Assembly: GCF_007833355.1 (NCBI RefSeq)
Contig: NZ_CP020914.1
Span: forward strand, 916,047 to 980,046
Source of the DNA: Denitratisoma sp. DHT3
GTDB taxonomy: Bacteria > Pseudomonadota > Gammaproteobacteria > Burkholderiales > Rhodocyclaceae
Length of the DNA stretch: 64,000 bases
Reading direction: 5' to 3'
The notes beneath the pieces were generated by a model. It was not told the DNA's origin. It saw nothing but the letters and a program-made list of their open reading frames with translations, and did not search any database. Every line of letters begins with the position of its first letter. Within the stretch, counting starts at the first letter, position 1. Positions 44,229-53,607 of the stretch are shown one piece after another. Position numbers and translations under genes: made by a program.

Positions 44229-44394
44229 AGGCCTCCTTAATGCAAAAATGTAGCTTTCTCGCCGGGCCGCCCCAAGAGAAAGCGGCACGCGGCGCCAGCC
44301 GCAAGTGGCAAGTTGTAAAAACGCAGCCTCCCCCAAACATCGAGCGAAGCGAGCCGCATCGAACCCCCCGGAGGGGGGCGAAGGGGGGCGAGCC
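44229..44394. repeat. intergenic segment with G/C-run hairpin, possibly related to the 159-bp repeat
   Basis: CCCCCC (44364-44369) and GGGGGG (44373-44378) flank a short loop, next to GCGAAGCGAGC. Read on the minus strand it gives C/G-run hairpin, CGATG, then GGCTCGCTTCGCTCGATG. The same order of motifs occurs in both 159-bp repeats (hairpin, then GGCTCGCTxCGCTCGA). The similarity is limited to this core, so the relation is tentative. Confidence 0.4.
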
Positions 44395-45180
44395 TCACGC
44401 CCGCTGGGAACTGACGGAGACCACTTCACCCGTCATGTAGGAGGAATAGTCGCTGGCCAGGAAGATCATGGTGTTGGCCACTTCCCAGGGCTCGGCGGCG
44501 CGGCCGAAGGCTTCGGTGCTGGAGAGCTTGTCCAGCAGCTCCTCGGAGGAAGCCTTCTTGAGGAACTCGTGCAGCGCGATGGAAGGCGACACGGCATTGA
44601 TGCGCACGCCGAATTCGGCCGCTTCCAGGGCGGCGCAGCGGGTCAGGGCCATCACCCCGGCCTTGGCGGCAGCGTAGTGGGCCTGTTCCTTCTGGGCGCG
44701 CCAGCCCAGCACCGAGGCGTTGTTCACGATCACGCCATGGCCCCGGGGCTGCATCACCTTGAGGATGGCGCGGGTCATGCGGAACACGCTGTTCAGGGAC
44801 ACGTCGATCACCTTGAACCACTCGTCGTCGGTCATGTCGACAATGCGCTTCTGGCCACCCAGGCCGGCATTGTTGATCAGGATGTCCACGCCGCCCAGCT
44901 TCTCTTCGGCGGCCGCGATCAACGCCTGAACCTGATCTTCCTTGGTCACGTCGCAGAGCATGCCATAGACTTCCTGAAGCCCGGTTTCGGCCTTCAGCTT
45001 CTCCACCGCCTCGCCCAGGCGGCGCTCGTGGATGTCGGAAATCATCAGGGCGCGCACGCCCTCCTCGGCGCAGCGCTTGGCGGCGGAAAAGCCGATGCCG
45101 GCACCGGCGGCGGCGGTGACCAGGGCGGTCTTGCCCTTCAGGAGGCCGTGGCCCGGAACGTAGGAAGGAGCGTTTTTCAT
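44395..45180 (-). CDS. ipdF: SDR, IpdF-like (hydroxy-HIP-CoA dehydrogenase candidate)
   Basis: This 261-residue SDR has cofactor motif TAAAGAGIG, NNAGLGG, a Ser in NNASVLGW and YAAAK. An unusual ending SPSIALHEFLKKASSEELLDKL followed by TGEVVSVSSQRA recalls IpdF proteins of HIP pathways, which act on the 5-hydroxy/keto position of the bicyclic CoA ester. That assignment rests mainly on synteny with fadD3, echA20 and ipdAB. Confidence 0.72.
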   Translation of the reverse strand: MKNAPSYVPGHGLLKGKTALVTAAAGAGIGFSAAKRCAEEGVRALMISDIHERRLGEAVEKLKAETGLQEVYGMLCDVTKEDQVQALIAAAEEKLGGVDILINNAGLGGQKRIVDMTDDEWFKVIDVSLNSVFRMTRAILKVMQPRGHGVIVNNASVLGWRAQKEQAHYAAAKAGVMALTRCAALEAAEFGVRINAVSPSIALHEFLKKASSEELLDKLSSTEAFGRAAEPWEVANTMIFLASDYSSYMTGEVVSVSSQRA

Positions 45181-45270
45181 GATCGTCTCTTTGAATAAAG
45201 TCTACGCAAGAAGAAGCCGTCCCGAACCCGGAACGGCGCTCTGCTGCCCGCCATGGCGGGCAATGGTGAC

Positions 45271-46152
45271 TCAGCTACCCCAGACCTTCTTCGGGGGAGC
45301 CGACTGCTTGATCAGCTCGTCGATCACGCCGCCGATCTCCTCGGCGGTGTAGCCGGCACCGCCCTTCTTCTTCTCGGGGCCGGTCTTCCAGCCGTCGCAG
45401 ACGGAGACGCGGTCGCCTTCGATCTCGAAGACCTGGCCGTTCACGTGCTTGGAGGAGGAACTCACCAGATAGACGATCAGGGCGGCCACGTTCATCGGAT
45501 CGTAGAAGTCGAAGCTGCCGTCGGTGGGCTTCTTCACCATGTCGGGCATGCCCTGCTCGGTCATCGCGGTGCGGGCGGCGGGGGCCAGGGCGTTGGCGGT
45601 GACGCCGTAGCGCTTCAGCTCCGCGGACTGCACCAGGGTCAGGGTGGCCACGCCGCCCTTGGCGGCGGAGTAGTTGGACTGGCCGATGGAGCCTTGCAGG
45701 CCAGCACCGGAGCTGGTGTTGATGATGCGGGCATCCACGGCCTTGCCGGCCTTGGTCTGGTCGCGCCAGTACTTGCCGAGGATGTTGGACAGGCAAAAAT
45801 GACCCTTCAGATGCACGCGCATCACGGCGTCCCAGTCGTCCTCGGAGAGGGAGACGAACATGCGGTCGCGCAGGATGCCGGCGTTGTTCACCACGGCGTC
45901 CACGTTGCCGTAGGCGGCAATGGCGGCGTCGACGATCTTCTGGGCGGTGGCGATGGTGGTGATGTCGTCGTTGTTGGCGATGGCCTTGCCGCCGGCCTTG
46001 ACGATGTCGTTCACCACTTCCTGGGCGGCGTCGAGGCGGATGTCGTTGACCACCACGTTGGCGCCGGCCTGGGCCAGGGCGATGGCGTAGGCGCGGCCGA
46101 GGCCGCCGCCGGCGCCGGTGATGATGACGGTGCGGTTGTCACAAAGTCCCAT
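45271..46152 (-). CDS. SDR, 3-hydroxyacyl-CoA dehydrogenase type (MFE-2/Hsd4-like)
   Basis: This 293-residue SDR has TGAGGGLGRAYAIALAQAGA, a Ser in NTSSGAG, YSAAKGG, and a longer C-terminus (KHVNGQVFEIEGDRVSVCDGW and a KKKGGAGY tail). These are typical of the dehydrogenase half of peroxisomal multifunctional enzyme 2 and Hsd4 homologues. It would oxidise the (R)-3-hydroxyacyl-CoA made by a MaoC hydratase. The start at 46152 follows AAGGAA. Confidence 0.83.
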   Translation of the reverse strand: MGLCDNRTVIITGAGGGLGRAYAIALAQAGANVVVNDIRLDAAQEVVNDIVKAGGKAIANNDDITTIATAQKIVDAAIAAYGNVDAVVNNAGILRDRMFVSLSEDDWDAVMRVHLKGHFCLSNILGKYWRDQTKAGKAVDARIINTSSGAGLQGSIGQSNYSAAKGGVATLTLVQSAELKRYGVTANALAPAARTAMTEQGMPDMVKKPTDGSFDFYDPMNVAALIVYLVSSSSKHVNGQVFEIEGDRVSVCDGWKTGPEKKKGGAGYTAEEIGGVIDELIKQSAPPKKVWGS

Positions 46153-46180
46153 GTTGAGATTCCTTTCCTTGAATGTTCGA

Positions 46181-47335
46181 TTAGCCGAGGCGTTCAATGA
46201 TCGTCACGTTGGCCTGACCGCCGCCTTCGCACATGGTCTGCAGGCCGTAGCGGCCGCCGGTGCGCTCCAGTTCGTGGAGCAGCGTGGTCATCAGCTTGGC
46301 GCCGGAGGCGCCCAGGGGATGGCCCAGGGCGATGGCGCCGCCATTGACGTTGGTCCTGGCGTAGTCGTAGCCGGTCTCCTTCAACCAGGCCATGACCACG
46401 GAAGCGAAGGCTTCGTTGATTTCCACCCGGTCGATGTCGGCGAGCTTCATGCCGGCGCGCTTCAATGCGTACTCGGTGGCGGGGATCGGCGCGGTCAGGT
46501 GCCAGATCGGATCGTCGGCGCGCACGCTGATGTGATGGATGCGAGCCCGGGGCTTCAAGTTGTAGCGCTTCAGCGCGGCCTCGGACACCACCAGCACGGC
46601 GGCGGAAGCGTCACAGGTGGAACTGGAAACGGCGGCGGTGATGGCAGGATAAGTGGGATCCACCGGCGCCAGGGTCGCCATCTTCTCCAGGGTCGAGGCG
46701 CGGGCGGTCTCGTCCATCTTGAAGTCGCCGTAGGGCACGACTTCGCGGTCGAAGCGGCCCGCGGCGATGGCGGCAAGCGCCCGGTCGTGGCTTTCCTTGG
46801 CGAAGACTTCCATGTCCTCGCGGGAAATGCCCCACTTGTCGGCGATGCGCTGGGCGGCGTAGAACTGGTTCACCGGCGCGTCGCCGAAGCGGGCCTGCCA
46901 ACCCTTGCTCTCGGCGAAGGGCGTGGTGAAGCCCAGGGGCTGGCCGGCCAGCATCGCCGAGGAGATGGGAATGCTGGTCATGGTCTGCACGCCGCCGGCC
47001 AGGATCACGTCCTGGGTGCCGCTCATCACCGCCTGGGCGGCGAAGTGCACAGCCTGCTGGGAGGAGCCGCACTGGCGGTCCACGGTGGTGCCGGGCACGC
47101 ACATCGGCATGCCGGCGGCCAGCCAGGAAGTGCGGGCGATGTCGCCGGCCAGGGCGCCGATGGTGTCCACGCAGCCGAAGATCACGTCGTCGTAATCCTC
47201 GGCGGGAATGGCGTTGCGCTCGACGATGGCCTTGATCACATGGGCGCCGAGGTCGGCGCCATGGACGGTGGCCAGGGAACCCTTGCGCTTGCCCGTGGGG
47301 GAGCGCAGGGCATCAACGATGTAAGCTTCAGCCAT
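46181..47335 (-). CDS. acetyl-CoA acetyltransferase (thiolase), FadA6-like
   Basis: This 384-residue thiolase has active Cys in [31 protein letters not shown] and final Cys in [10 protein letters not shown]. In HIP pathways FadA6 performs the late thiolytic cleavage. It lies between an acyl-CoA dehydrogenase pair and an SDR. Spacing to the next upstream gene is 12 nt. Confidence 0.87.
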   Translation of the reverse strand: MAEAYIVDALRSPTGKRKGSLATVHGADLGAHVIKAIVERNAIPAEDYDDVIFGCVDTIGALAGDIARTSWLAAGMPMCVPGTTVDRQCGSSQQAVHFAAQAVMSGTQDVILAGGVQTMTSIPISSAMLAGQPLGFTTPFAESKGWQARFGDAPVNQFYAAQRIADKWGISREDMEVFAKESHDRALAAIAAGRFDREVVPYGDFKMDETARASTLEKMATLAPVDPTYPAITAAVSSSTCDASAAVLVVSEAALKRYNLKPRARIHHISVRADDPIWHLTAPIPATEYALKRAGMKLADIDRVEINEAFASVVMAWLKETGYDYARTNVNGGAIALGHPLGASGAKLMTTLLHELERTGGRYGLQTMCEGGGQANVTIIERLG

Positions 47336-47347
47336 TGCTGTTCCTTC

Positions 47348-48403
47348 TCAAATAAAGGTCTTGCCGGCGCCCAGGAGGGCGTTGGCGGAAAGTACATGGG
47401 CGGCCACGCGGTTCTTGTGGAAGGCCCGGTCGCCCCAGGCCGCGTCCAGCACCCAGGCGCGCTTCATGAATATCTGCAGATCGACTTCCCAGGTGTAGCC
47501 CATGCCGCCATGGACCTGGATGCCGCTGCGGGCGGCCAGCCAGCCGGCATCGCCGCAGGCCAGCTTGGCGTGGGAGACATGGACGCCGCGTGCGGGATCG
47601 CCGCTGGCCATGGCCTGGGCGGCCCGCTCCAGCACGGGCTTGGCGAACTCGGCCTTGACCGCCACGGTGGCCAGATGGTGCTTGACCGCCTGGAAGCTGC
47701 CGATGGGCTTGCCGAACTGCTTGCGTTCGCTGGTGTAGGCCACGGAGATGTCCAGCATGCGCAGGATCTGGCCCATGATCTGGCCGGCGGCCGCCAGGGC
47801 GCCGCGGTTCAGGGCGTCTTCCCACAGCGGCGCGGCGGCGGCGGCGTCGAGCACGCGGGTCTCGGCGCCGGGCGTCCATTCCACGCGGCACGGGCGGCGC
47901 GACAGGTCGATGCTGGGGTTGAGCACAGTCTTCACCGCGCTGCCGGCCACGGCGTGCAGTTCGCCCTGATGGGAAAGCAGCAACAGGTCGGCGCTGTCGG
48001 CATCGGCCACCAGCTTCTGGCTGGGATGGCCGACGGCCACGCGGGCGCCGCCTTCGGCGATGCGCGGCAGCCATTCAGCCGCCAGGGCATGGCCGGCGGG
48101 CAGCGCGTTCAACAGGCCGACGGCCACATAGGCGGTATCCACCACGTAGTCGGGCAGGGCCGAATAACCGAGTTCCTGGGTCATCTGCACCCAGTCCACG
48201 TCGGAGAGGCCCAGACCGCCGAAGTCCTCGGGCACCGAGAGGCCGAACAGGCCCTGCTCGGCGATCCTGGCCTGGAGCTCGGGGGCGTGGCCGGCTTCGG
48301 TTTCCCAGTTCTTGCGGATGGCCTCCAGGGGCAGCTCCTTGGCAAAGAAGCTGTGCATGGCCTCGCGGAAGGCGATTTGGTCTTCGCTGAAAGTGAAATC
48401 CAT
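47348..48403 (-). CDS. acyl-CoA dehydrogenase, smaller partner of a pair
   Basis: This 351-residue acyl-CoA dehydrogenase-fold protein (MDFTFSEDQIAFREAMHSFF; IQVHGGMGYTWEVDLQIFMK at the C-terminal domain) has a middle domain that looks reduced. It stands 12 nt after a longer acyl-CoA dehydrogenase gene. Adjacent long-plus-short genes of this kind in steroid pathways encode alpha2-beta2 heterotetramers that share FAD sites. Which step it serves (FadE30/IpdE-type) cannot be settled by eye. Confidence 0.86.
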   Translation of the reverse strand: MDFTFSEDQIAFREAMHSFFAKELPLEAIRKNWETEAGHAPELQARIAEQGLFGLSVPEDFGGLGLSDVDWVQMTQELGYSALPDYVVDTAYVAVGLLNALPAGHALAAEWLPRIAEGGARVAVGHPSQKLVADADSADLLLLSHQGELHAVAGSAVKTVLNPSIDLSRRPCRVEWTPGAETRVLDAAAAAPLWEDALNRGALAAAGQIMGQILRMLDISVAYTSERKQFGKPIGSFQAVKHHLATVAVKAEFAKPVLERAAQAMASGDPARGVHVSHAKLACGDAGWLAARSGIQVHGGMGYTWEVDLQIFMKRAWVLDAAWGDRAFHKNRVAAHVLSANALLGAGKTFI

Positions 48404-48415
48404 GGGAACCTCCGA

Positions 48416-49579
48416 TCAGCGCGGCATGCCGAGCATGCGCTCGGCGATGATGTTGCGCTGGATCTCGTTGCTGCCGGCGTAGATGGTGCCGGCCTGGGAG
48501 AACAGGAAACCGTCGAGCCAGGTGCCCACGTCGCCGGCGTCCGGCGCCTCGGGCAGCAGCTCGGCGCGGGGGCCGAGGATGCGCATGGCGGTGTCGTGCA
48601 TCTGGATGTCCAGTTCCGACCAGAAGATCTTGTTGGTAGAGGACTCGGGGCCGATCTTGGCACCGTTCACCAGCTTGCTGGCGGTGCGGTAGGTGGACAG
48701 GGTGTAGGCCTCGGCGTCCATCCAGGCCTTGAGCACGGCCTCACGGATCGAGGGATCGCGGTCGGCCTCCTCACGGTTGGCCAGATACAGCTGCACCAGG
48801 CGGCGCGCGGTCTCCTGGTAGCGGGCCGGGGAACGCAGCATCAGGCCGCGCTCGAAGCCGGCGGTGGCCATGGCCACGTTCCAGCCGCCCCCTTCCGTGC
48901 CCAGCAGGTTTTCCACCGGCACCTTGACGTCGTCGAAGAAGATTTCGGCGAAGCCGGCCAGGCCGTTCAACTGGCGGATCGGGCGGATGGTGATGCCCGG
49001 CAGGTTCAGCGGCAGCAGGATGTAGGACAGGCCGTGGTGACGTTCGGAATCGGGGTCGGTGCGGAAGATGCCGAAGGCCCAGTCGGCCCAGCGGGCGCGG
49101 GTGGACCAGGTCTTCTGGCCGTTGATCACGTAGTGGTCGCCCTGGCGCACGGCCTTGGTGCGGATCGCCGCCATGTCGGAGCCGGCGCCCGGCTCGGACC
49201 AGGCCTGGGCCCACATGTCGGCGCAGGAGGCCATGCGCGGCAGGAAGCGCTTCTTCTGCTCTTCGGTGCCGTATTCCATCAGGGTCGGGCCGAGCAGGAA
49301 GATGCCGTTCTGGTTGACCCGCAGCGGCGCGCCGGCGCCCCAGTACTCTTCCTCGAAGATCAGCCATTCGATCAGGTTGCAGCCGCGGCCGCCCAGCTCC
49401 CTGGGCCAGGTGACCATGCCCCAGCCGCCCTCGTTGAGCTTGGCTTCCCAGGCCCGGTGCTGCTTGAAGCCCTCCTCGGTATCGAAGTCCTGGAGCGGCT
49501 CCTTGGGCACGTTTGCCTTCATCCAGGCCCGCACTTCCTGGCGGAAGGCTTCCTGTTCAGGGGTGTATTTGAGTTCCAT
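48416..49579 (-). CDS. acyl-CoA dehydrogenase, larger partner of a pair
   Basis: This 387-residue protein contains EPGAGSDMAAIRTKAVRQGD-type and QKTWSTRARWADWAFGIFRT in the middle domain, and IYAGSNEIQRNIIAERMLGM at the end. The residue where many acyl-CoA dehydrogenases carry the catalytic Glu (YEG) is Ala (YAG). The base must therefore lie elsewhere or be supplied in complex with the neighbour. The start is fixed at 49579 (MELKYTPEQEAF) by homology and an upstream GAGGACA; the much longer frame to 49978 overlaps echA20. Confidence 0.88.
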   Translation of the reverse strand: MELKYTPEQEAFRQEVRAWMKANVPKEPLQDFDTEEGFKQHRAWEAKLNEGGWGMVTWPRELGGRGCNLIEWLIFEEEYWGAGAPLRVNQNGIFLLGPTLMEYGTEEQKKRFLPRMASCADMWAQAWSEPGAGSDMAAIRTKAVRQGDHYVINGQKTWSTRARWADWAFGIFRTDPDSERHHGLSYILLPLNLPGITIRPIRQLNGLAGFAEIFFDDVKVPVENLLGTEGGGWNVAMATAGFERGLMLRSPARYQETARRLVQLYLANREEADRDPSIREAVLKAWMDAEAYTLSTYRTASKLVNGAKIGPESSTNKIFWSELDIQMHDTAMRILGPRAELLPEAPDAGDVGTWLDGFLFSQAGTIYAGSNEIQRNIIAERMLGMPR

Positions 49580-49590
49580 GGTGTCCTCGA

Positions 49591-50346
49591 TCAGAACTTG
49601 GCGTCGCGCTTCTCGACGAAGGCCTTGCGGGTCTCGGCGGAATCCTTGCTCATGTAGGCCTGGAGGGTGAAGCCCTGCTCCCAGCGGTACTTGTCTTCCA
49701 GGTTGCCGTCCTCGATGCCGTTCAGGGCTTCCTTGGCGATGCGGATCATGGCCGGGCTCTTGGCGGCGATCTTGCGGGCGATGTCCATCGCGGTGTCGCG
49801 CAATTGCTCCTTGGGCACCACGCGCTCGATGGCGTTCAGGCGGTGGGCTTCGGTGGCGGAGATCATCTCGCCGGTGAAGAACAGGTAGCGTACCTTCTGG
49901 GTGCCGAACATGCGGGAGAGGTGGGCGGCGCCGCCCATGGCGCCGCGGTCCACCTCGGGCAGGCCGAAGCTCGCGCATTCGGAGGCCACCACGATGTCTG
50001 CGGCGCCGCAGATGCCGATGCCGCCGCCCAGGACGAAGCCGTGCACGGCCGCGATCACCGGCACCTTGTTGAGATGGACGGCCTTGAAGGTGGCGTAGTT
50101 GCCGGCATTGACCGAGATGATCAGGCTCTGGTCGGCGTTGAGTTCCTTGATGTCGACGCCGGCGCAGAAACCGCGGCCCTCGCCGCGGATGACGATCACG
50201 CGCACCTCGGGTTTCTCTCCCAGGGCCGCGATTTCGGCGGCCAGGCCGTGCCAGCCGGCGGAGTTGAGGGCGTTGACCGGCGGCCGGTCGATGACGACCT
50301 CGGCGACGCCGTCTTCATGGATGGTGCTGTGGAATTGCTGGGTCAT
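49591..50346 (-). CDS. echA20: enoyl-CoA hydratase/isomerase family, EchA20-like ring hydrolase
   Basis: This 251-residue crotonase-fold protein has an oxyanion-hole segment GRGFCAGVDIKELN, HGFVLGGGIGICGAADIVVA, and LPEVDRGAMGGAAHLSRMFG. EchA20 opens the last-but-one ring of the HIP-derived CoA ester by hydrolytic C-C cleavage; the name is given from context with ipdAB. It begins after a terminator, with AGGGGA upstream, so it may head its own transcript. Confidence 0.8.
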   Translation of the reverse strand: MTQQFHSTIHEDGVAEVVIDRPPVNALNSAGWHGLAAEIAALGEKPEVRVIVIRGEGRGFCAGVDIKELNADQSLIISVNAGNYATFKAVHLNKVPVIAAVHGFVLGGGIGICGAADIVVASECASFGLPEVDRGAMGGAAHLSRMFGTQKVRYLFFTGEMISATEAHRLNAIERVVPKEQLRDTAMDIARKIAAKSPAMIRIAKEALNGIEDGNLEDKYRWEQGFTLQAYMSKDSAETRKAFVEKRDAKF

Positions 50347-50402
50347 GACTGTCCCCTGGAAAATGGGCTGCGGCGGTTCGGTGCGCCCTCCTGCCCCGCA
50401 TG

Positions 50403-50434
50403 AAAAAACGCCGCGCCGGAACACCGGCGCGGCG
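50403..50434 (-). terminator. Rho-independent terminator between ipdB and echA20
   Basis: CGCCGCGCCGG (50409-50419) and its complement (50424-50434) form a perfect 11-bp stem with a 4-nt loop. Read on the minus strand they are followed by TTTTTT (50408-50403). It lies 5 nt after the ipdB stop and 57 nt before echA20, so ipdAB seem to be transcribed apart from, or more strongly than, the downstream genes. Confidence 0.88.
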
Positions 50435-50439
50435 ACGCA

Positions 50440-51243
50440 TCAGGCCGCGGCGCGGATCCCCGGCGGGTTGCCCTTCAGCTGGGCGCCCCGCGCGTTGTGG
50501 GGGTCGAGGCGGCGGATGATCTCCAGCTGCTCGGCGGTGGGATGGACGGTCTCGCCCAGGTTGTCCGCCTTCAGCAGCGGGAAGCCGGTGCTCTCCTGGA
50601 CTTCCTCGAAGCTCACACCGGGGTGCAGGGAACGCACGCGGCAGGCGCGGGCGGGGCCTTCGAAATCCAGCACGCAGAGGTTGGTGACGATGCGGCGGAT
50701 GTCCATCAGATCGCGGCGCACGCCCTTCTCCCAGCGCTCGTCCTTGAAGCCGACGCCGGAGACCATGTCCACCTCGCCGGCGACGAAGGTGCGGCTGTTG
50801 TGGGCGGGCACGAAGAAGGAGTTGATGTGGTTGATGCTGTTGCCGGGCAGGCCGCGCACGCCGAGGATGGCGGACTTGGGCTTGCTGTAGTCGCCGCCGA
50901 CGCAGGACAGGTTGGTCTGGCCCCAGCGGTCGATCTGGGTCGGGCCGATCATCGCGTGGCGCTTGCCGCCCCAGACGCATTCGAAGACCCGGTCGAAACC
51001 CATGTAGCCCTCGAACTTGGGCACGTAGTCGCCGCGGGGGCCCAGGGGAATGGGCTCGGAGACCAGGTAGGCCTCGCTGTCGGTCATCAGCAGTTCCGGG
51101 CTGTGGGTCAGCTTGGCCAGGCTCGCGCCCAGGCGGGGGATGACGCCGATGCCGGAGGCCAGGACTTCGCCGTTGTCGCGCCAGGCTTCGGAAGCGGCGA
51201 CGATCATCAGTTCGGCTAGGGTGAATTCAGTGTTTTGGCTCAT
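50440..51243 (-). CDS. ipdB: CoA-transferase-fold ring hydrolase, beta subunit (IpdB)
   Basis: This 267-residue class I CoA-transferase beta-type subunit (LGASLAKLTHSPELLMTDSE, GATQIDRWGQTN-type sequence, VGGDYSKPKSAILGVRGLPG) corresponds to IpdB. With IpdA it opens the final ring of the steroid skeleton (COCHEA-CoA hydrolysis). The start at 51243 (MSQNTEF) has GGAGAA upstream. It directly follows ipdA with a 21-nt gap. Confidence 0.85.
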   Translation of the reverse strand: MSQNTEFTLAELMIVAASEAWRDNGEVLASGIGVIPRLGASLAKLTHSPELLMTDSEAYLVSEPIPLGPRGDYVPKFEGYMGFDRVFECVWGGKRHAMIGPTQIDRWGQTNLSCVGGDYSKPKSAILGVRGLPGNSINHINSFFVPAHNSRTFVAGEVDMVSGVGFKDERWEKGVRRDLMDIRRIVTNLCVLDFEGPARACRVRSLHPGVSFEEVQESTGFPLLKADNLGETVHPTAEQLEIIRRLDPHNARGAQLKGNPPGIRAAA

Positions 51244-51264
51244 ATCGTTCTCCACATCCGGCCG

Positions 51265-52143
51265 TCAGAAAATGGGCATGGGCAGCTTGCCGATGGCCTC
51301 CAGGCCACCGTTCCTGGCCTGGTACTCGGCCTCGGTGCAGGCGACGAATTCCTTCGTGTAGGCTTCCCAGCCGCCCTCTTCCGCCGCGCTGGCGTTGTAT
51401 TTCTTCAGGTGGCCCAGATCCCAGCCGTATTCGGGGCCGCAGGAGGTGGGATGGGCGCCGCCCGGGGCATGCACCACGCCAGTGACCAGATAGCGCTCGA
51501 AGGTGTTGAAGCGGGCCTGGTCGCCGGTCAGGGCGAACTTCTCCTCCACCCGCTCGGCACTGACGTAGCAGGCGTCGGCGGCGCGGGCGAAGAGGTTGTC
51601 GAAGAAGGGATCGGGGCTGGTGATCAGGGTGTTGCCCAGCCTGTCGGCCGCATTCACATGCACCAGGGCCACGTCCAGCTTCAGGGCGGGCATCGCCAGC
51701 AGCACCTCGCCGTCGGCGTAGGGGGACTGGATGGTCTTCAGTTCCGGGTTGTACTTCACTACGTCGGTGGCCAGGCCGCAACGGGTGGGCAGGAAGGGCA
51801 GGCGCATGCCGGCGGCGCGCAGGCCCCATTCGAACATGCCCTCGTCCAGCTCCATCAGTTCCAGCAGGCCGGCCTCGCGGGCCTTGCGGTAGTAGGGCTC
51901 CAGGGGAATCGCGTCCATCGTGGCGAAACCGAAGATCAGCTTCTTCACTTTGCCCGCGGCGCACAGCATGCCCACTTCGGGGCCGCCGTAGGCGACGATG
52001 GTCAGGTCCTTCAGATTGGAGCGCAGGATCTCGCGCACGATGGCCATCGGCTTGCGCCGGGGACCCCAACCGCCGATGCCGATGGTCATGCCATCACGCA
52101 GTCGGGCGACCACCTCGGCGGCGGTAAGTTGCTTGTTCAACAT
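51265..52143 (-). CDS. ipdA: CoA-transferase-fold ring hydrolase, alpha subunit (IpdA)
   Basis: The alpha-type subunit has 292 residues, the length I recall for IpdA. It contains DGMTIGIGGWGPRRKPMAIV at the N-terminus, VAYGGPEVGMLCAAGKVKKL and ELDEGMFEWGLRAAGMRLPF. Together with ipdB it forms the ring-opening hydrolase of the HIP pathway. AGGAGG stands 8 nt before the ATG. It is the first gene of the C/D-ring block; the 177-nt gap upstream holds no further gene. Confidence 0.86.
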   Translation of the reverse strand: MLNKQLTAAEVVARLRDGMTIGIGGWGPRRKPMAIVREILRSNLKDLTIVAYGGPEVGMLCAAGKVKKLIFGFATMDAIPLEPYYRKAREAGLLELMELDEGMFEWGLRAAGMRLPFLPTRCGLATDVVKYNPELKTIQSPYADGEVLLAMPALKLDVALVHVNAADRLGNTLITSPDPFFDNLFARAADACYVSAERVEEKFALTGDQARFNTFERYLVTGVVHAPGGAHPTSCGPEYGWDLGHLKKYNASAAEEGGWEAYTKEFVACTEAEYQARNGGLEAIGKLPMPIF

Positions 52144-52320
52144 CCTGGAAGCCTCCTAATCATCTGATTCGATTCAAAATGCAATCCGGGGCAGCGGCCA
52201 AGCCCTGCCCGGAAAAACCCCCTCCCGATTTTAACCAAGCGCCATCGTTGCGCCGCTTTGAGCCAACGATCGGAACTGGCCTATTCGGTGTCGGAAAGGG
52301 TCAGGATTCAGCAAGGAAAA

Positions 52321-53535
52321 TCATGTCCTGTCCTTGACCTGCAAGGGCAGGAAACCGACCACGGCAACCGCGACGGCGCCGGCGATGACCAGGAAAGCCG
52401 TGGAATAACTTCCGGTCAGGTCGAACAGGTAGCCAACCATGGGCATCGTCAGCATCACCATGATGATGGCGACAGGCTGCATCCGCCCCATCACCCGCCC
52501 GAAAACCAGCGGACCGTAGATGCGCGCCAGAATCGCCCCCCAAGCCGGCAGGAAGGCGCCGGAAGCCAGGCCCACGGAAACCGCGGCGAGCACCATCACC
52601 CAGAAATCGTGAAACTCGATGAGCACCAGCAGGGGCAGCCCCACCATCAGCAGGGCGCCGAGAATCGCGAATTTCAGGTTGACCCGGTCGGCGAAAATGC
52701 TGAACAGCAGCTTGCCGCTGACCCCCGCGACGGAGATCGCCGACACCAAGAATGCAGCCTGCTTCGGCGCCACTCCATGCCCCACGGCGTAGGGCACCAG
52801 ATTCGCCAACACCGCAGTGAAAGCCGCCATCAGGATGCCGACAGCAAGGGAAATTCGCCAGAAAGGACCATCGGTGAGCAGATTGGGCAACTCGGCGCTG
52901 GCAGGCGCCGCGGCCGCCCCCGATCCATGAAGCGCCTCCGGAGCGCCATCCGGCAACAGCCCCAGGTCGGCCGGACGGTTCCTGACCAACAGCAGGATCG
53001 GCGGCAACAGGATCAGCAGCGCAATACCCGCCAGCCAGAGGCAGGCCATGCGCCAACCAAACGCGTCGATCAGGTTCTGCATCAGGAGCGGCACCAGCAG
53101 ACCGCCCAGCGAAGTCCCCATGGCCGCGACCCCCATGGCCCGCCCCCGGTTCTTTGAAAACCAGCGCGCCACAAGGGTATTGGTCCCAAGCGGTCCGAGC
53201 AGAGTGCTGGCTACCGACAGCACGCAGCCGAAGACGAGGACAAACTCCCAGACATTGCGACTGAGGGAGATGAGAACCAATGCACCGCCCAGGAACAACG
53301 CCCCAATGGCGAACAACCGCCGGGCCGAACTCTTGTCCATCAGGCTGCCCACCGTCGGCGAAATCAACACCGAGACCAGTGAGCTTGCGGTCAGCGCCCA
53401 CATCATTTCCATCCGCGAAGCGCCGAACTCGGTGCCGATGGGCAACACCAGCAGCCCAAAGGAATAGCTGGACACACCGTTGCTCAAGCCCAGCGCCAGC
53501 ATGGCGACGGCCACGATACGCCACCCGTAGAACAT
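52321..53535 (-). CDS. MFS transporter, monocarboxylate/OFA-like
   Basis: This 404-residue protein has twelve hydrophobic segments. FYGWRIVAVAMLALGLSNG opens the protein. GSLMDKSSARRLFAIGALFL is the loop 2-3 motif, and ARWFSKNRGRAMGVAAMGTS the second signature of this subfamily. It may import or export an organic acid or steroid acid, as suggested only by its place upstream of ipdAB on the same strand. The start at 53535 follows GAGGAGGGG. Confidence 0.86.
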   Translation of the reverse strand: MFYGWRIVAVAMLALGLSNGVSSYSFGLLVLPIGTEFGASRMEMMWALTASSLVSVLISPTVGSLMDKSSARRLFAIGALFLGGALVLISLSRNVWEFVLVFGCVLSVASTLLGPLGTNTLVARWFSKNRGRAMGVAAMGTSLGGLLVPLLMQNLIDAFGWRMACLWLAGIALLILLPPILLLVRNRPADLGLLPDGAPEALHGSGAAAAPASAELPNLLTDGPFWRISLAVGILMAAFTAVLANLVPYAVGHGVAPKQAAFLVSAISVAGVSGKLLFSIFADRVNLKFAILGALLMVGLPLLVLIEFHDFWVMVLAAVSVGLASGAFLPAWGAILARIYGPLVFGRVMGRMQPVAIIMVMLTMPMVGYLFDLTGSYSTAFLVIAGAVAVAVVGFLPLQVKDRT

Positions 53536-53607
53536 GAACCCCTCCTCTTGCCGTTGCATGCGAAACACCGGGATGGCGTTCCAGACGGCGGTCGCCGGGA
53601 AGATGGT

